Below, one piece after another: positions 8,491 to 16,334 of a DNA stretch of 50,454 bases. The stretch covers positions 1 through 50,454 of the forward strand of contig CANRMY010000011.1 in NCBI GenBank assembly GCA_947631845.1, given 5' to 3'. Under the pieces are notes generated by a model that did not search any database, was not told where the DNA came from, and worked only from the letters and a program-made list of their open reading frames with translations. Position 1 is the stretch's first letter. Each line of letters begins with the position of its first letter. A program made the translations under genes and the position numbers. The DNA is from an uncultured Oscillospiraceae bacterium (GTDB lineage: Bacteria; Bacillota; Clostridia; Oscillospirales; Oscillospiraceae).

Positions 8491-8563
8491 CCCACGCACC
8501 CCGCTTTCTTTGGGATCCCATCCGGACAAATGGCCCGGGCAGGCCCGTTTCTTCGTATAAAAA

Positions 8564-9418
8564 TCAGTTTTTGCCCACGTCCCGGTGGACGCAGTCCACA
8601 TCGTGGCCCATGCCGGTGAGATAGGCCCCCAGGGCCTCGGCCACCGCCACCGAGCGGTGATGGCCGCCGGTACAGCCCACGCAAACGGTGACGGTCATCT
8701 TGCCCTCCTCCTCGTAATTGGGCAGGAGGAAGTCGATCATCTCCTCCAGGCGCACCAGGAACTGGCGCGTCACGTCGGAGTTGAACACATAGTCCCGCAC
8801 GTCTGGGTCGGTGCCGTCCCGCTCCCGCAGCTCCGGCACGTAGAAGGGGTTGGGCAGGAAGCGCACGTCGAACACCAGGTCCGCCTCGATGGGGATGCCG
8901 TACTTGAAGCCGAAGGACATGACGGTGACGTGGAGCTTCTGCTCCTTGCCCGTGCCGAAGAGATGGAACAGGGTGCGCTGAAGGCGGCCCAGGGTGAGGC
9001 CCGTGGTGTCGATGATGTAGTCGGCCCGCCGGCGCACAGGCTCCAGCAGCTGGATCTCGCGGCGGACGGCGGCCTCCAGGCCCCCGGCGTCGTCCAGCGG
9101 GTGGCGGCGGCGCGTCTCCTTGTAGCGCTTGACCACCGTCTCCACCGTGGCGTCCACATACAGGATCTTGTAGTCGAAGCCCCGCTCGGACAGCTGATCC
9201 AGCGCCGAGAACAGCTGCTCAAAGTTGTCCCGGCCGCGGATATCGGACACCAGGGCCACGCGCTCGTAGCGGCCGCGGGTGGCGGCGCACAGCTCCGCGA
9301 ACAGGGGCATCAGGGGCGCGGGCATGTTGTCTACACAGTAGAAGTCCAGATCCTCCAGGGCGGCGGCCACGCGGCTCTTGCCCGCACCGGAGAGGCCGGA
9401 GATAATGAGCATTTCCAT
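8564..9418 (-). CDS. rapZ: RNase adapter protein RapZ / nucleotide-binding protein YvcJ
   Basis: P-loop nucleotide-binding protein of the RapZ/YvcJ family, 284 residues. In E. coli it directs RNase E to small RNAs of amino-sugar metabolism; in Bacillus YvcJ binds and hydrolyses GTP and ATP. The Walker A motif GLSGAGKS is at residues 8-15. The family segments FYCVDNMPAPLMP, SFGFKYGIP, DVRFLPNPFY and CTGGHHRSV are all present. The ATG at 9418 is preceded by AAGGGTGA. The frame is open further upstream but runs through repeat DNA and antisense murB. It lies between murB and whiA, the standard order in Firmicutes. Confidence 0.96.
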   Translation of the reverse strand: MEMLIISGLSGAGKSRVAAALEDLDFYCVDNMPAPLMPLFAELCAATRGRYERVALVSDIRGRDNFEQLFSALDQLSERGFDYKILYVDATVETVVKRYKETRRRHPLDDAGGLEAAVRREIQLLEPVRRRADYIIDTTGLTLGRLQRTLFHLFGTGKEQKLHVTVMSFGFKYGIPIEADLVFDVRFLPNPFYVPELRERDGTDPDVRDYVFNSDVTRQFLVRLEEMIDFLLPNYEEEGKMTVTVCVGCTGGHHRSVAVAEALGAYLTGMGHDVDCVHRDVGKN

Positions 9419-9479
9419 GGAATTCACCCTTTCACTGTCGGCAAAGGCTTTTGTTTTTTTGTGATTTAGATGCGCAGTT

Positions 9480-9543
9480 GGGCGGGCCGGCCGGGTGTCC
9501 GGCCCGTACAGACGGATGGGCCGGCCGGGTGTCCGGCCCGCCG
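9480..9543. repeat. two GGGCCGGCC-GGTGTCCGGCCC palindrome units
   Basis: Two near-identical units (about 9481-9508 and 9517-9540) lie between murB and rapZ. Each has GGGCCGG facing CCGGCCC around a short centre. They belong to the dispersed palindrome family described at 16120-16325 and directly adjoin the structured element at 9548. Confidence 0.7.
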
Positions 9544-9547
9544 GGGC

Positions 9548-9647
9548 CCCCATCGGGCCGTCGCCCGATGGGGAAAGGAGAAGCGAACCGTGCGAGTGAG
9601 CCCGAATACTTGCAGGGCGAGCCATCGCCGGTTCCGCGACGACGCGG
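9548..9647 (+). ncRNA. candidate structured RNA element, copy A
   Basis: A 100-nt element that aligns without gaps to 44229-44328. P1 is an 11-bp stem (9548-9558/9563-9573) with loop CGTC. AAAGGAG follows. P2 pairs GAACCG (9585-9590) with CGGTTC (9629-9634). P3 pairs GCCC (9600-9603) with GGGC (9615-9618) around the conserved loop GAATACTTG-CA. P5 is CCGCG-ACGA-CGCGG (9634-9647). In copy B, P1, P2 and P3 have different bases but still pair, which is the signature of selected RNA (or DNA) structure. It ends one base before the murB stop and is antisense to the murB transcript. Strand is assigned from stem and loop layout only; no promoter is visible. Confidence 0.6.
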
Positions 9648-9648
9648 A

Positions 9649-10560
9649 TCAGGGAATGATCCTGATCTCCGGCTCTAAGGTGACGCCGGAGGTGAGATAG
9701 ACCCTTTCCCTGACCTGGTCCATGAGGGAGAGGATATCTTCGGCGGTGGCGTTCCCCAAGTTGATGAGGAAGCCCGCGTGCTTCTCGGAGACCTGGGCGC
9801 CGCCCACGGTGAGGCCCTTCAGGCCCGCCGCCTCGATGAGCCGGGCGGCGAAATCCCCCTGGGGGCGCTTGAAGGTGCTGCCGGCGGAGGGAAAATTCAG
9901 CGGCTGCTTCTCCCGGCGGCGGCGGGAAAGGTCGTCCATCTTCTCCCTGATCTCTTTTGGGTCGCCGGGGCGGAGGCGGAGGACGGCGGAGAGGATGGTA
10001 TCGCCGGCGCCCTGAAAGCGGCTGTGGCGGTACCCGAAATCGCACTCGGCGCGGGGCACGGTGCGCAGGGCGCCGCCGGCGTCCAGGTAGGTGACTGCCT
10101 CGATCACGTCCCGAAGCTCCCCGCCGTAGGCCCCGGCGTTCATGTAGATGCCGCCGCCCAGGGAGCCGGGGATGCCGTGGGCGAATTCCAGGCCCGTCAG
10201 GCACGCCTCCGCCGCGGCGGAGGCCAGCCGTGAGAGCAGGACGCCGGCCCCGGAGATAAGGCTGTCGCCGGAGAGGCGCACGGTGTCGAGCCTGGCAGTG
10301 GACAGCACCGCCAGGGTGTGGGGCCTGTCGGAAAAAAGGAGATTGGAGCCGTTGCCCATGACGAGGCGGGGCAGATCCCGGCGCTGAAGCTCCCGGGCAG
10401 CCCAGACAAAGGCCTCGATGCTCTTGGGCTCGGCGAAAAGGCTCACCGTGCCGCCCACCCGGAAGGTGGTGTGCTTCCGCATGGGCTCCCCGAAAAAGAC
10501 GGCGGTGCCGGGGAAGGCGGCGTTCAGATCTTTGGCGAAGGCGTCAAAGGCGTTTTCCAT
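9649..10560 (-). CDS. murB: UDP-N-acetylenolpyruvoylglucosamine reductase
   Basis: FAD-dependent reductase that turns UDP-GlcNAc-enolpyruvate into UDP-MurNAc, the second committed step of peptidoglycan synthesis. It has 303 residues, normal for the compact type II MurB of Gram-positives. The FAD-binding part shows KHTTFRVGG, GNGSNLLFSD and FAHGIPGSLGGGIYMNAGAYG. The C-terminal part has SAGSTFKRPQGDFAARLIEAAG and KHAGFLINLGNATAEDI. The ATG at 10560 shares one base with the hprK stop (TGATG), so translation is coupled. rapZ follows after a repeat-filled gap of about 230 nt. Confidence 0.97.
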   Translation of the reverse strand: MENAFDAFAKDLNAAFPGTAVFFGEPMRKHTTFRVGGTVSLFAEPKSIEAFVWAARELQRRDLPRLVMGNGSNLLFSDRPHTLAVLSTARLDTVRLSGDSLISGAGVLLSRLASAAAEACLTGLEFAHGIPGSLGGGIYMNAGAYGGELRDVIEAVTYLDAGGALRTVPRAECDFGYRHSRFQGAGDTILSAVLRLRPGDPKEIREKMDDLSRRRREKQPLNFPSAGSTFKRPQGDFAARLIEAAGLKGLTVGGAQVSEKHAGFLINLGNATAEDILSLMDQVRERVYLTSGVTLEPEIRIIP

Positions 10561-11501
10561 CAGTTGTTCTCCAGACTGTCAAAATAGTCGTCCAGCTGTT
10601 CGGCAAAGTCCTTGCCGGAGTTGAGGCCCATGCGCTTCTGACGGTTGTTCATGGCGGCCACCTCAATGATGACGGCCAGATTCCGCCCCGGACGGATGGG
10701 GACCACGATGTAGGGCACCTTGACGCCCAAGATGTCGATCTGCTGGGTCTCGCTGCCCATGCGGTCGTAGCTGTTCTCGGCGTTCCAGTTCTCCAGCTTG
10801 ACGACCAGATCCACCTTCTCGCTCCACTTCACCGCGCCGTTGCCGAAGATCCGCCGCACGTCCACCACGCCGATGCCGCGCAGCTCGATGTAGTTGCGGA
10901 TCAGGTCGGGGGCGGTGCCGGTGAGGGTGGTGGAGTTGACCTTCTTGATGATCACCGCGTCGTCGGAGATCAGGTGGTGGCCGCGCTTGATGAGCTCGAT
11001 GGCCGTCTCGGACTTGCCCATGCCGGACTCGCCCAAAATCAGCACGCCCTCGGAATAGACCTCCATAAAGACGCCGTGGCGCATGATCTGGGGGGCCAGG
11101 GCGTTGGTGAGCTTGGTGGTCAGCTCGATGATCAGCTCGCTGGTCTCCCGGTGGGACTTGAGGATGGTGATGTCGTGCTCCCGGGCGGAGTCCAGCGTCC
11201 CCTCCGGGATGTTCACGTCGTGGGCGATGATGATGGCGGGGACGCCGCTGCCCATCAGCCTGTCCAGCCGGGCGCGGCGCTCCTCCTCGGAGAACTGCTG
11301 GAGGTAGGCGTCCTCGTTCCAGCCCAGGATCTGAAGGCGCTCGGTGGTGAAGTTGGTGTAGAAGCCCGTCAGCTGGAGGCCGGGGCGGTTGACGACGGCG
11401 GTGGTGATGAGCTTTTTGTCATAATCCGTGGAGGCGTTGAGCACCTCCAGGCCCACCTGCTCCGCCAGCGTCTTCAAAGACATTCCCTGCTGTGATTCCA
11501 T
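10560..11501 (-). CDS. hprK: HPr kinase/phosphorylase
   Basis: Bifunctional sensor that phosphorylates or dephosphorylates Ser46 of HPr and Crh, linking glycolytic state to carbon catabolite repression. It has 313 residues, the family norm. The Walker A loop GESGMGKS is at residues 157-164, preceded by the conserved RHGVFMEVY. LISDDAV and the C-terminal signature region IRPGRNLAVIIEVAAMNNRQKRMG follow. The ATG at 11501 has GAGGGGG upstream; the longer frame to 11573 is not supported. It is first in the hprK-murB-rapZ-whiA-dnaE run. A Crh-like substrate with Ser46 is encoded at 44570-44833. Confidence 0.97.
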   Translation of the reverse strand: MESQQGMSLKTLAEQVGLEVLNASTDYDKKLITTAVVNRPGLQLTGFYTNFTTERLQILGWNEDAYLQQFSEEERRARLDRLMGSGVPAIIIAHDVNIPEGTLDSAREHDITILKSHRETSELIIELTTKLTNALAPQIMRHGVFMEVYSEGVLILGESGMGKSETAIELIKRGHHLISDDAVIIKKVNSTTLTGTAPDLIRNYIELRGIGVVDVRRIFGNGAVKWSEKVDLVVKLENWNAENSYDRMGSETQQIDILGVKVPYIVVPIRPGRNLAVIIEVAAMNNRQKRMGLNSGKDFAEQLDDYFDSLENN

Positions 11502-11590
11502 ACGCGTGTCCCCCTCGGTAAAATAAAATTGGAAAGTGGATCGGCGGCCTTTTGTACGCCGCGCATAGCGCACAATTTCTCTTTTATAAT

Positions 11591-11617
11591 ATTATACAAA
11601 AACTGTCGATTTGGCAA
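11591..11617 (-). promoter_or_regulatory. probable hprK promoter
   Basis: On the minus strand TTGCCA (11612-11617) is followed by TATAAT (11591-11596) with a 15-nt spacer. An overlapping TAATAT gives a 17-nt spacer. This is the only promoter-like sequence in the divergent gap upstream of hprK, about 90 nt from its start codon. Confidence 0.55.
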
Positions 11618-11664
11618 GAGCTTTGAGCCAATTAAAAAAATTTCTTCCTGTCGAAAAAATGTTC

Positions 11665-11693
11665 TTGCAATTTAGGGAAACTTCTGCTATTAT
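11665..11693 (+). promoter_or_regulatory. rpmB promoter
   Basis: TTGCAA (11665-11670), a 17-nt spacer and TATTAT (11688-11693) precede rpmB by about 37 nt. The Shine-Dalgarno AAGGAGGTG at 11716-11724 completes the signal. Confidence 0.75.
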
Positions 11694-11730
11694 ATACAGG
11701 CTATGATTTCACTGCAAGGAGGTGCAGCAG

Positions 11731-11919
11731 ATGGCAAAGTGTGAATTTTGCGGTAAGGGCGTCTCATTTGGCATTCAGGTGAGCCACTCCCACAGAAGAT
11801 CCAACCGTACCTGGAAACCGAATGTCAAACGTGTCAAGGCCGTAGTCGACGGCTCCCCCCGCCACGTTTACGTCTGTACCCGTTGCCTCAGAAGCGGCAA
11901 GGTCACCCGCGCGGTGTAA
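11731..11919 (+). CDS. rpmB: 50S ribosomal protein L28
   Basis: Large-subunit ribosomal protein bL28, 62 residues. It is the zinc-binding (C+) form, with CEFCGKG at residues 4-10 and CTRCLRSGKV near the C-terminus. HRRSNRTWKPNVKRV is the family core that contacts rRNA. The ATG at 11731 lies 7 nt after AAGGAGGTG; a GTG three codons earlier overlaps the ribosome-binding site and is rejected. It is transcribed alone, divergent from hprK, with its own promoter and terminator. Confidence 0.98.
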   Translation: MAKCEFCGKGVSFGIQVSHSHRRSNRTWKPNVKRVKAVVDGSPRHVYVCTRCLRSGKVTRAV

Positions 11920-11970
11920 TGGTTCCGAAAAGGCGCCCCCTTTTCGGCTGACGCGTACAAGAACAAATTT

Positions 11971-12005
11971 GGGAAAGAGCCAAAGCTCTTTCCCATTTTG
12001 TTTTA
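11971..12005 (+). terminator. rpmB terminator, probably bidirectional
   Basis: GGGAAAGAGC-CAAA-GCTCTTTCCC followed by ATTTTGTTTTA. The opposite strand has AAATTTGTTCTT after the same stem, so it can also end the convergent DUF6056 transcript. Confidence 0.85.
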
Positions 12006-12030
12006 TTGGCCGGGCGGCCTTTTGGCGCGG

Positions 12031-13356
12031 CTATTGGGTGATCCCCTTCAGGCGGATGCCGTAATAGGCGGACATGTGGTTGTTGGGCCAGGCGTAGGAA
12101 TCGCTCTCCAGATCCGCCAGGCCCTGGCAGGCGCTGTACTTTGTGGCGGGCAGGATCAGGGGCAGGGAGATTTCCGTCTGGCCGTCCTCGCGGGCTTGGG
12201 CGATGGCCGCCTCCCGCGCGGACCAGGCGGTGTGGGTGGCCCAGACGTCGTAAGCGCCGGTCACCAGCGCAAAGGCGGCCGCCACCGCCAGAAGGGCGCC
12301 CGCGCAGGCGCAGGGCTCCGCTCCGCCCTGGCGCAGAAGCTCCGGGATCAGCACCGCCACGGCCAAAATCAGCAGGGCCGCCGTGGTGCAGAAGCACCGT
12401 TCGGGGTAGTAGCTGGCGGCCACCAGCATATAATTGGCCGCCACGGCCCCGAAGGCCAGGACGGCGGAGAGCGTCAGCCGGCCGGCGTCCAGCTTCCGGA
12501 ACAGCCCCAAAATCTCCGCCACGGCCCACACGGCCAGAAGCCACAGGCCGTAGGTTTTGAGCATCGACGTACACACGTTGACGCGGCCCAGGAAAGCCGC
12601 CAGATCCATCTGGCCGCTTTTGGCCTTCATCTCAGCCGGCATGGACATCATCAGAAGATACCCCACGGCCGCCAGGGCGATGGGCGCCAGGAGCCAGGTC
12701 TTCAGGCTTGTTTTTTTGGTGAGCCGGCCCAGGAGCAGGAGGAGGGCGGCCAGGAAGGGACAGATAAACGAGGTGACCTCCGTGTACATCCCGAAGGGCA
12801 GGGCCAGGACGCAGAAAAGGAGCTTTCTCCAAAGGGGCGGCGCGGCCTCCGTCCCGGCCTCATAGCGGCGGATATACGGGCGGAGGAACAGGAGGCCGAA
12901 CAGCAGCGCCCACGAATAGTTGACGGAGCCCATCTGCCACAGGGTCACCTGGCCGAAGGCGGGCATGAAGAACCAGAGGGCGCAGAAGACGGCGGCCAGC
13001 AGGAGGGCGTTTTCGCCCTCTTTTTTGGGGACGGAAAGCCTGTAGATCAGGAACACAAGGCCCGTAAAGACCGCGGCGTTCACCCCGTCGAAGACAGCCT
13101 TGGGCCACAGCATGAAGAGCTGTCCCAGCCCGTGGCTGATGAGCCGGCCGTTCATGGTCTCGGCGTGGGCGGCCATGGAGGGAAAGATGTCCCAGACCGT
13201 TCTGATCCAGTCCTGAGTCTTGAAGCTGATCTTATAGGCGAAATCATCCGCCGCGTAGGGCGTCAGGAGGTTCAGAAGGAACATGAACGCCCAGACAAGT
13301 CCCGAAAGGCCCAGCACGGCGCTTTTGGACGCATTGAGCTTTTTCAGCTTCTCCAC
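12031..13356 (-). CDS. DUF6056-like polytopic membrane protein (putative GT-C type transferase)
   Basis: About 441 residues with roughly ten hydrophobic segments. The first loop after helix 1 contains YAADDFAY and NGRLISHGLGQLF, resembling the DUF6056 group, whose topology is like that of lipid-linked-sugar-dependent GT-C glycosyltransferases; an acidic DD pair in the first extracellular loop is typical of such enzymes. No activity is proved. The start is uncertain: GTG at 13356 lies 9 nt after AGGA, while TTG at 13362 overlaps the GtrA stop. It follows GtrA and a GT2 enzyme, so it may be the acceptor transferase of a three-part glycosylation system (inference). Confidence 0.7.
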   Translation of the reverse strand: MEKLKKLNASKSAVLGLSGLVWAFMFLLNLLTPYAADDFAYKISFKTQDWIRTVWDIFPSMAAHAETMNGRLISHGLGQLFMLWPKAVFDGVNAAVFTGLVFLIYRLSVPKKEGENALLLAAVFCALWFFMPAFGQVTLWQMGSVNYSWALLFGLLFLRPYIRRYEAGTEAAPPLWRKLLFCVLALPFGMYTEVTSFICPFLAALLLLLGRLTKKTSLKTWLLAPIALAAVGYLLMMSMPAEMKAKSGQMDLAAFLGRVNVCTSMLKTYGLWLLAVWAVAEILGLFRKLDAGRLTLSAVLAFGAVAANYMLVAASYYPERCFCTTAALLILAVAVLIPELLRQGGAEPCACAGALLAVAAAFALVTGAYDVWATHTAWSAREAAIAQAREDGQTEISLPLILPATKYSACQGLADLESDSYAWPNNHMSAYYGIRLKGITQ

Positions 13357-13358
13357 GG

Positions 13359-13817
13359 TCAATTTTCCTTTCCGCCGTCCTTTCGCTCCCTGAAGGCGAA
13401 GAAGCGCTGTCCGATGTAGTTGAGGACCACAAAGAGGCCCATGCCCACCAGCATGGCCACGTTGTCCCGCACCTGCTGGGTCGCGCCGGAGAGGAGGAGC
13501 CGCACCAGCGGCCGCGCCGCGCCGTAGGCGATCAGGTAGCAGACGCTGATCTCCAGCACGAACCGGACCAGCGTCCCCGCGCCCTTCTCCCGGTTTTGGA
13601 AGGTGAAGCGCTTGTTGAGGAAGTAGCTGAGGATACTGCCGAAGAAATAGTTGGCGGCGGAGGAGATCCAGTAGCTCAGATGCAGAAGATTATAAAAGCC
13701 GAACATGATGGCGGTGCCGAACAGGGTGTTGACCACGCCCACCAGGATAAATTTCAAAAAGGTTCTGTCGAAAAAAAGCCCGACGAAGCGTTTGAGCTTC
13801 TCCTTCAATTCAATCAC
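13359..13817 (-). CDS. GtrA family membrane protein (putative lipid-linked sugar flippase)
   Basis: Four-helix membrane protein of the GtrA family, 152 residues, normal length. FLKFILVGVVNTLFG is the characteristic first helix, NYFFGSILSYFLNKRFTF the second, and GMGLFVVLNYIGQRFFAF the last. Family members such as GtrA and GtcA are thought to move undecaprenyl-phosphate sugars across the membrane. The GTG start at 13817 overlaps the GT2 stop by 8 nt, and its own stop lies 2 nt from the preferred DUF6056 start, so the three genes look translationally coupled. The ribosome-binding site is weak, consistent with coupling. Confidence 0.88.
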   Translation of the reverse strand: MIELKEKLKRFVGLFFDRTFLKFILVGVVNTLFGTAIMFGFYNLLHLSYWISSAANYFFGSILSYFLNKRFTFQNREKGAGTLVRFVLEISVCYLIAYGAARPLVRLLLSGATQQVRDNVAMLVGMGLFVVLNYIGQRFFAFRERKDGGKEN

Positions 13818-14727
13818 CGCACTCTCTGGAGATGATGTACCGGGGCCGGCCCAGGCTCTGGCGGTAGATCCTGCCGATGTAATAGCCGGCGACGCCCAGG
13901 CACACCAGCAGGACGGCGGCGCCCAGGAGGATGAGACACCCCAAAAAGACGAGCCAGCCGCCGGGGTCGCGGCCCAGGACGGCGTAGAGGACGCCGGTGA
14001 GGACGGCGGCCAGGGCGAAGAGGACGCCGAAAACCGTGGCCAGTTGCAGAGGGGCGGCGGAGAAGGCGGTCACGGAGGAGACGGCGTACCGGGCCAGGGA
14101 CTTGAAGGACCACTTGGACTCCCCCGCCGTGCGCTCCGCCACGTCAAATTCCACCTGGGCGCGGCGATAGCCCACGAAGGCCGTCAGGCCCCGGAAGAAG
14201 ACCTCCTCCTCCGGCAGGGCCAGCAGCGTGTCCACCACCTTGCGGTCCAGGAGCTTAAAATCGGAGGAGCGCTTCATATCGAGCTTGGCAAGCCGGGAGA
14301 TGACGGCGTAGAAGCCCCCGGCGCACAGCCTGTGGAGGCCGGATTCCTCGCCCCGGTCGCGCTTGACGCCCTCCACGATCTCCAAGCCCTGCCGCCAGAG
14401 GGCGTACATCCGGGGCAGTACCTCCGGGGGGTGCTGAAGGTCGCAGTCCATGACGGCGGCGCAGTCTCCACGGGCCTTGGAGAGGCCGGCGAAAATGGCC
14501 CGGTCCTTGCCGAAATTCCGGGAGAAGGAGACACCCCGAACGTTTTTGTCCGCCGCGTGGGCGCGCAGGACCGCCTCCCAGGTGCCGTCCCCGGAGCCGT
14601 CGTCCACAAAGATCAGCTCATAGGGGATCCCGGCGTCCCGGAGGATGCCGGCCACGGTCACGGCGGCCTTTTCCACCATGGCCTCCTCGTTGAAGGCGGG
14701 GATGACAACAGATAACAGCTTGTCCAT
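13810..14727 (-). CDS. polyprenyl-phosphate glycosyltransferase, GT2 family (GtrB/CsbB type)
   Basis: Family 2 glycosyltransferase of 305 residues that is predicted to load a sugar onto undecaprenyl phosphate at the inner membrane face. The GT-A domain has VVIPAFNEE near residue 7, FVDDGSGDGT near 40, SFSRNFGKDRAIFAGL near 68 and the metal-binding MDCDLQHPPE near 93. Two C-terminal transmembrane helices (about 233-258 and 266-290) match GtrB, CsbB and DPM1-like enzymes. It is followed with overlap by GtrA and DUF6056. The sugar donor cannot be read from sequence. der lies 44 nt upstream on the same strand. Confidence 0.92.
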   Translation of the reverse strand: MDKLLSVVIPAFNEEAMVEKAAVTVAGILRDAGIPYELIFVDDGSGDGTWEAVLRAHAADKNVRGVSFSRNFGKDRAIFAGLSKARGDCAAVMDCDLQHPPEVLPRMYALWRQGLEIVEGVKRDRGEESGLHRLCAGGFYAVISRLAKLDMKRSSDFKLLDRKVVDTLLALPEEEVFFRGLTAFVGYRRAQVEFDVAERTAGESKWSFKSLARYAVSSVTAFSAAPLQLATVFGVLFALAAVLTGVLYAVLGRDPGGWLVFLGCLILLGAAVLLVCLGVAGYYIGRIYRQSLGRPRYIISRECGD

Positions 14728-14771
14728 GATGTTCTATCTTTCCCTCTTTCATAAACGGCGGGGTCGAGGAT

Positions 14772-16097
14772 CTATTCTTCCTTCTCCCCGCGCTCACGGA
14801 TGACAAGGCGTATGGGGGTACCGGTGAAGCCAAAAACGGCGCGCAGCTGGTTTTCCAGATACCGCTGATAGGAGAAGTGGAAAAGCGAGGCGTCGTTGCA
14901 AAACACCACAAAGGTGGGCGGACGGGTGCCGGTCTGGGTCATATAGAAGATCTTCAGCCGCTTGCCCTTATCCGAGGGCGGCTGGACCCGGGCCTGGGCG
15001 TCACTGAGGACGTTGTTGAGAAGGCCCGTGGTGATTCGGCGGTTGGCCTGCTCGTTCACCTGGTTGGCCAGGGCGAAGAGCTTATCCACCCGCTGGCCCG
15101 TCAGGGCGGAGACGAAGAGGATGGGCGCGTAGGGCATGAAGCTCAGATCCCGGCGAATGTCGGCCTTGAGCTTGTCCATGGTCTTGCCGTCCTTCTCCAC
15201 CAGGTCCCACTTGTTCACCAGGATGATAGAGGCCCGGCCGGCCTCGTGGGCCATGCCGGCCACCTTGGTGTCCTGCTCGGTGACGCCGTCCCGGGCGTCC
15301 AGCATGATGAGGCACACGTCGCACCGTTCAATGGCCAGCTGAGCTCGCATGACGGAGAATTTCTCCACCCGGTCGTCCACCCGGGACTTCCGGCGCATCC
15401 CGGCGGTGTCGATGAGCACATATTTTCCGAAGCCGTTCTCAAAGGGGGTGTCCACCGCGTCCCGGGTGGTGCCGGCCACGTCGGAGACGATGACCCGCTC
15501 CTCCCCTAAGATCCTGTTGACGATGGAGCTTTTGCCCACGTTGGGCTTGCCGATGAAGGCCAGCTTCACCGCGTCGCCGCCCGCGTCCTCCTCGCCGGCG
15601 GGGGGGAAATATTTCAGGCACTCGTCCAGAATATCCCCGGTGCCGTGGCCGTGGAGGGCGGAGAGCTGGATGGGGTCGCCCAGACCCAGGGCGTAAAATT
15701 CGTATATATCCGGGTCCACCGGACCCACGGAGTCCATCTTGTTGACGGCCAGGACCACGGGCTTGCCGGAGCGCTGGAGCATATCGGCCACCTCCTGATC
15801 CGCCGCGGTGACGCCGCTCTTGATGTCGCCCACGAAAATGACGACGGTGGCGGTGTCGATGGCGATGAGGGCCTGCTCCCGCATGAAGGTCAGGATCTCG
15901 CTGTCGGTACTGGGTTCGATGCCGCCGGTGTCCACGATGTCAAAGACGCGGCCCGCCCACTCGCATTTGGCGTAGAGCCGGTCCCGGGTGACGCCGGGGG
16001 TGTCCTCCACGATGCTGAGGCGCTGTCCGGCCAATCTGTTGAATAAGAGGCTCTTTCCCACGTTGGGGCGGCCTACGATGGCGACTAAGGGTCTCAT
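14772..16097 (-). CDS. der: ribosome assembly GTPase Der (EngA)
   Basis: Essential GTPase with two tandem G domains that acts in 50S subunit maturation. The 441 residues hold the first G domain (GRPNVGKS near residue 9, DTPGVTRD, DTGG, NKMD), the second (GKPNVGKSS near 180, DTAGMRRK, NKWD near 292) and the C-terminal KH-like domain. The ATG at 16097 follows GGAGGT; an in-frame ATG at 16109 overlaps that site and is rejected. The DUF512 gene is upstream on the same strand, its common neighbour in Clostridia, but separated here by a tandem repeat array. Confidence 0.98.
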   Translation of the reverse strand: MRPLVAIVGRPNVGKSLLFNRLAGQRLSIVEDTPGVTRDRLYAKCEWAGRVFDIVDTGGIEPSTDSEILTFMREQALIAIDTATVVIFVGDIKSGVTAADQEVADMLQRSGKPVVLAVNKMDSVGPVDPDIYEFYALGLGDPIQLSALHGHGTGDILDECLKYFPPAGEEDAGGDAVKLAFIGKPNVGKSSIVNRILGEERVIVSDVAGTTRDAVDTPFENGFGKYVLIDTAGMRRKSRVDDRVEKFSVMRAQLAIERCDVCLIMLDARDGVTEQDTKVAGMAHEAGRASIILVNKWDLVEKDGKTMDKLKADIRRDLSFMPYAPILFVSALTGQRVDKLFALANQVNEQANRRITTGLLNNVLSDAQARVQPPSDKGKRLKIFYMTQTGTRPPTFVVFCNDASLFHFSYQRYLENQLRAVFGFTGTPIRLVIRERGEKEE

Positions 16098-16119
16098 GGA
16101 TACCTCCAAATCTGGTGTG

Positions 16120-16325
16120 CGGGCCGGCCGGTGTCCGGCCCCTACGGGAGAAACGCGAGACGGGCCGGCCGGTGTCCGGCCCCTACGGGGGGAAACGCGG
16201 GACGGGCCGGCCGGTGTCCGGCCCCTACGAGGGAAACGCGGGACGGGCCGGCCGGTGTCCAGCCCCTACGGGGGGAACGCGGGACGGGCCGGCCGGTGTC
16301 CGGCCCCTGCGGGGGAAACGCGGGG
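16120..16325. repeat. tandem array of five 41-42-bp units with GGGCCGGCC/GGCC palindromes
   Basis: Five head-to-tail units of about 41-42 bp, each reading CGGGCCGGCCGGTGTCCGGC then CCCTACGGGGGAAACGCG with small changes. Each unit can fold by pairing GGGCCGG with CCGGCCC. The array fills the gap between the DUF512 gene and der, so it would be transcribed within that mRNA. There are no unique spacers, so it is not a CRISPR array. Copy number is likely to vary between strains (inference). Confidence 0.9.
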
Positions 16326-16334
16326 GCGGCGGGG

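Noticed and set aside
16120-16325. CRISPR array
   Set aside because: Units are contiguous with no unique spacers, and no cas gene is nearby.
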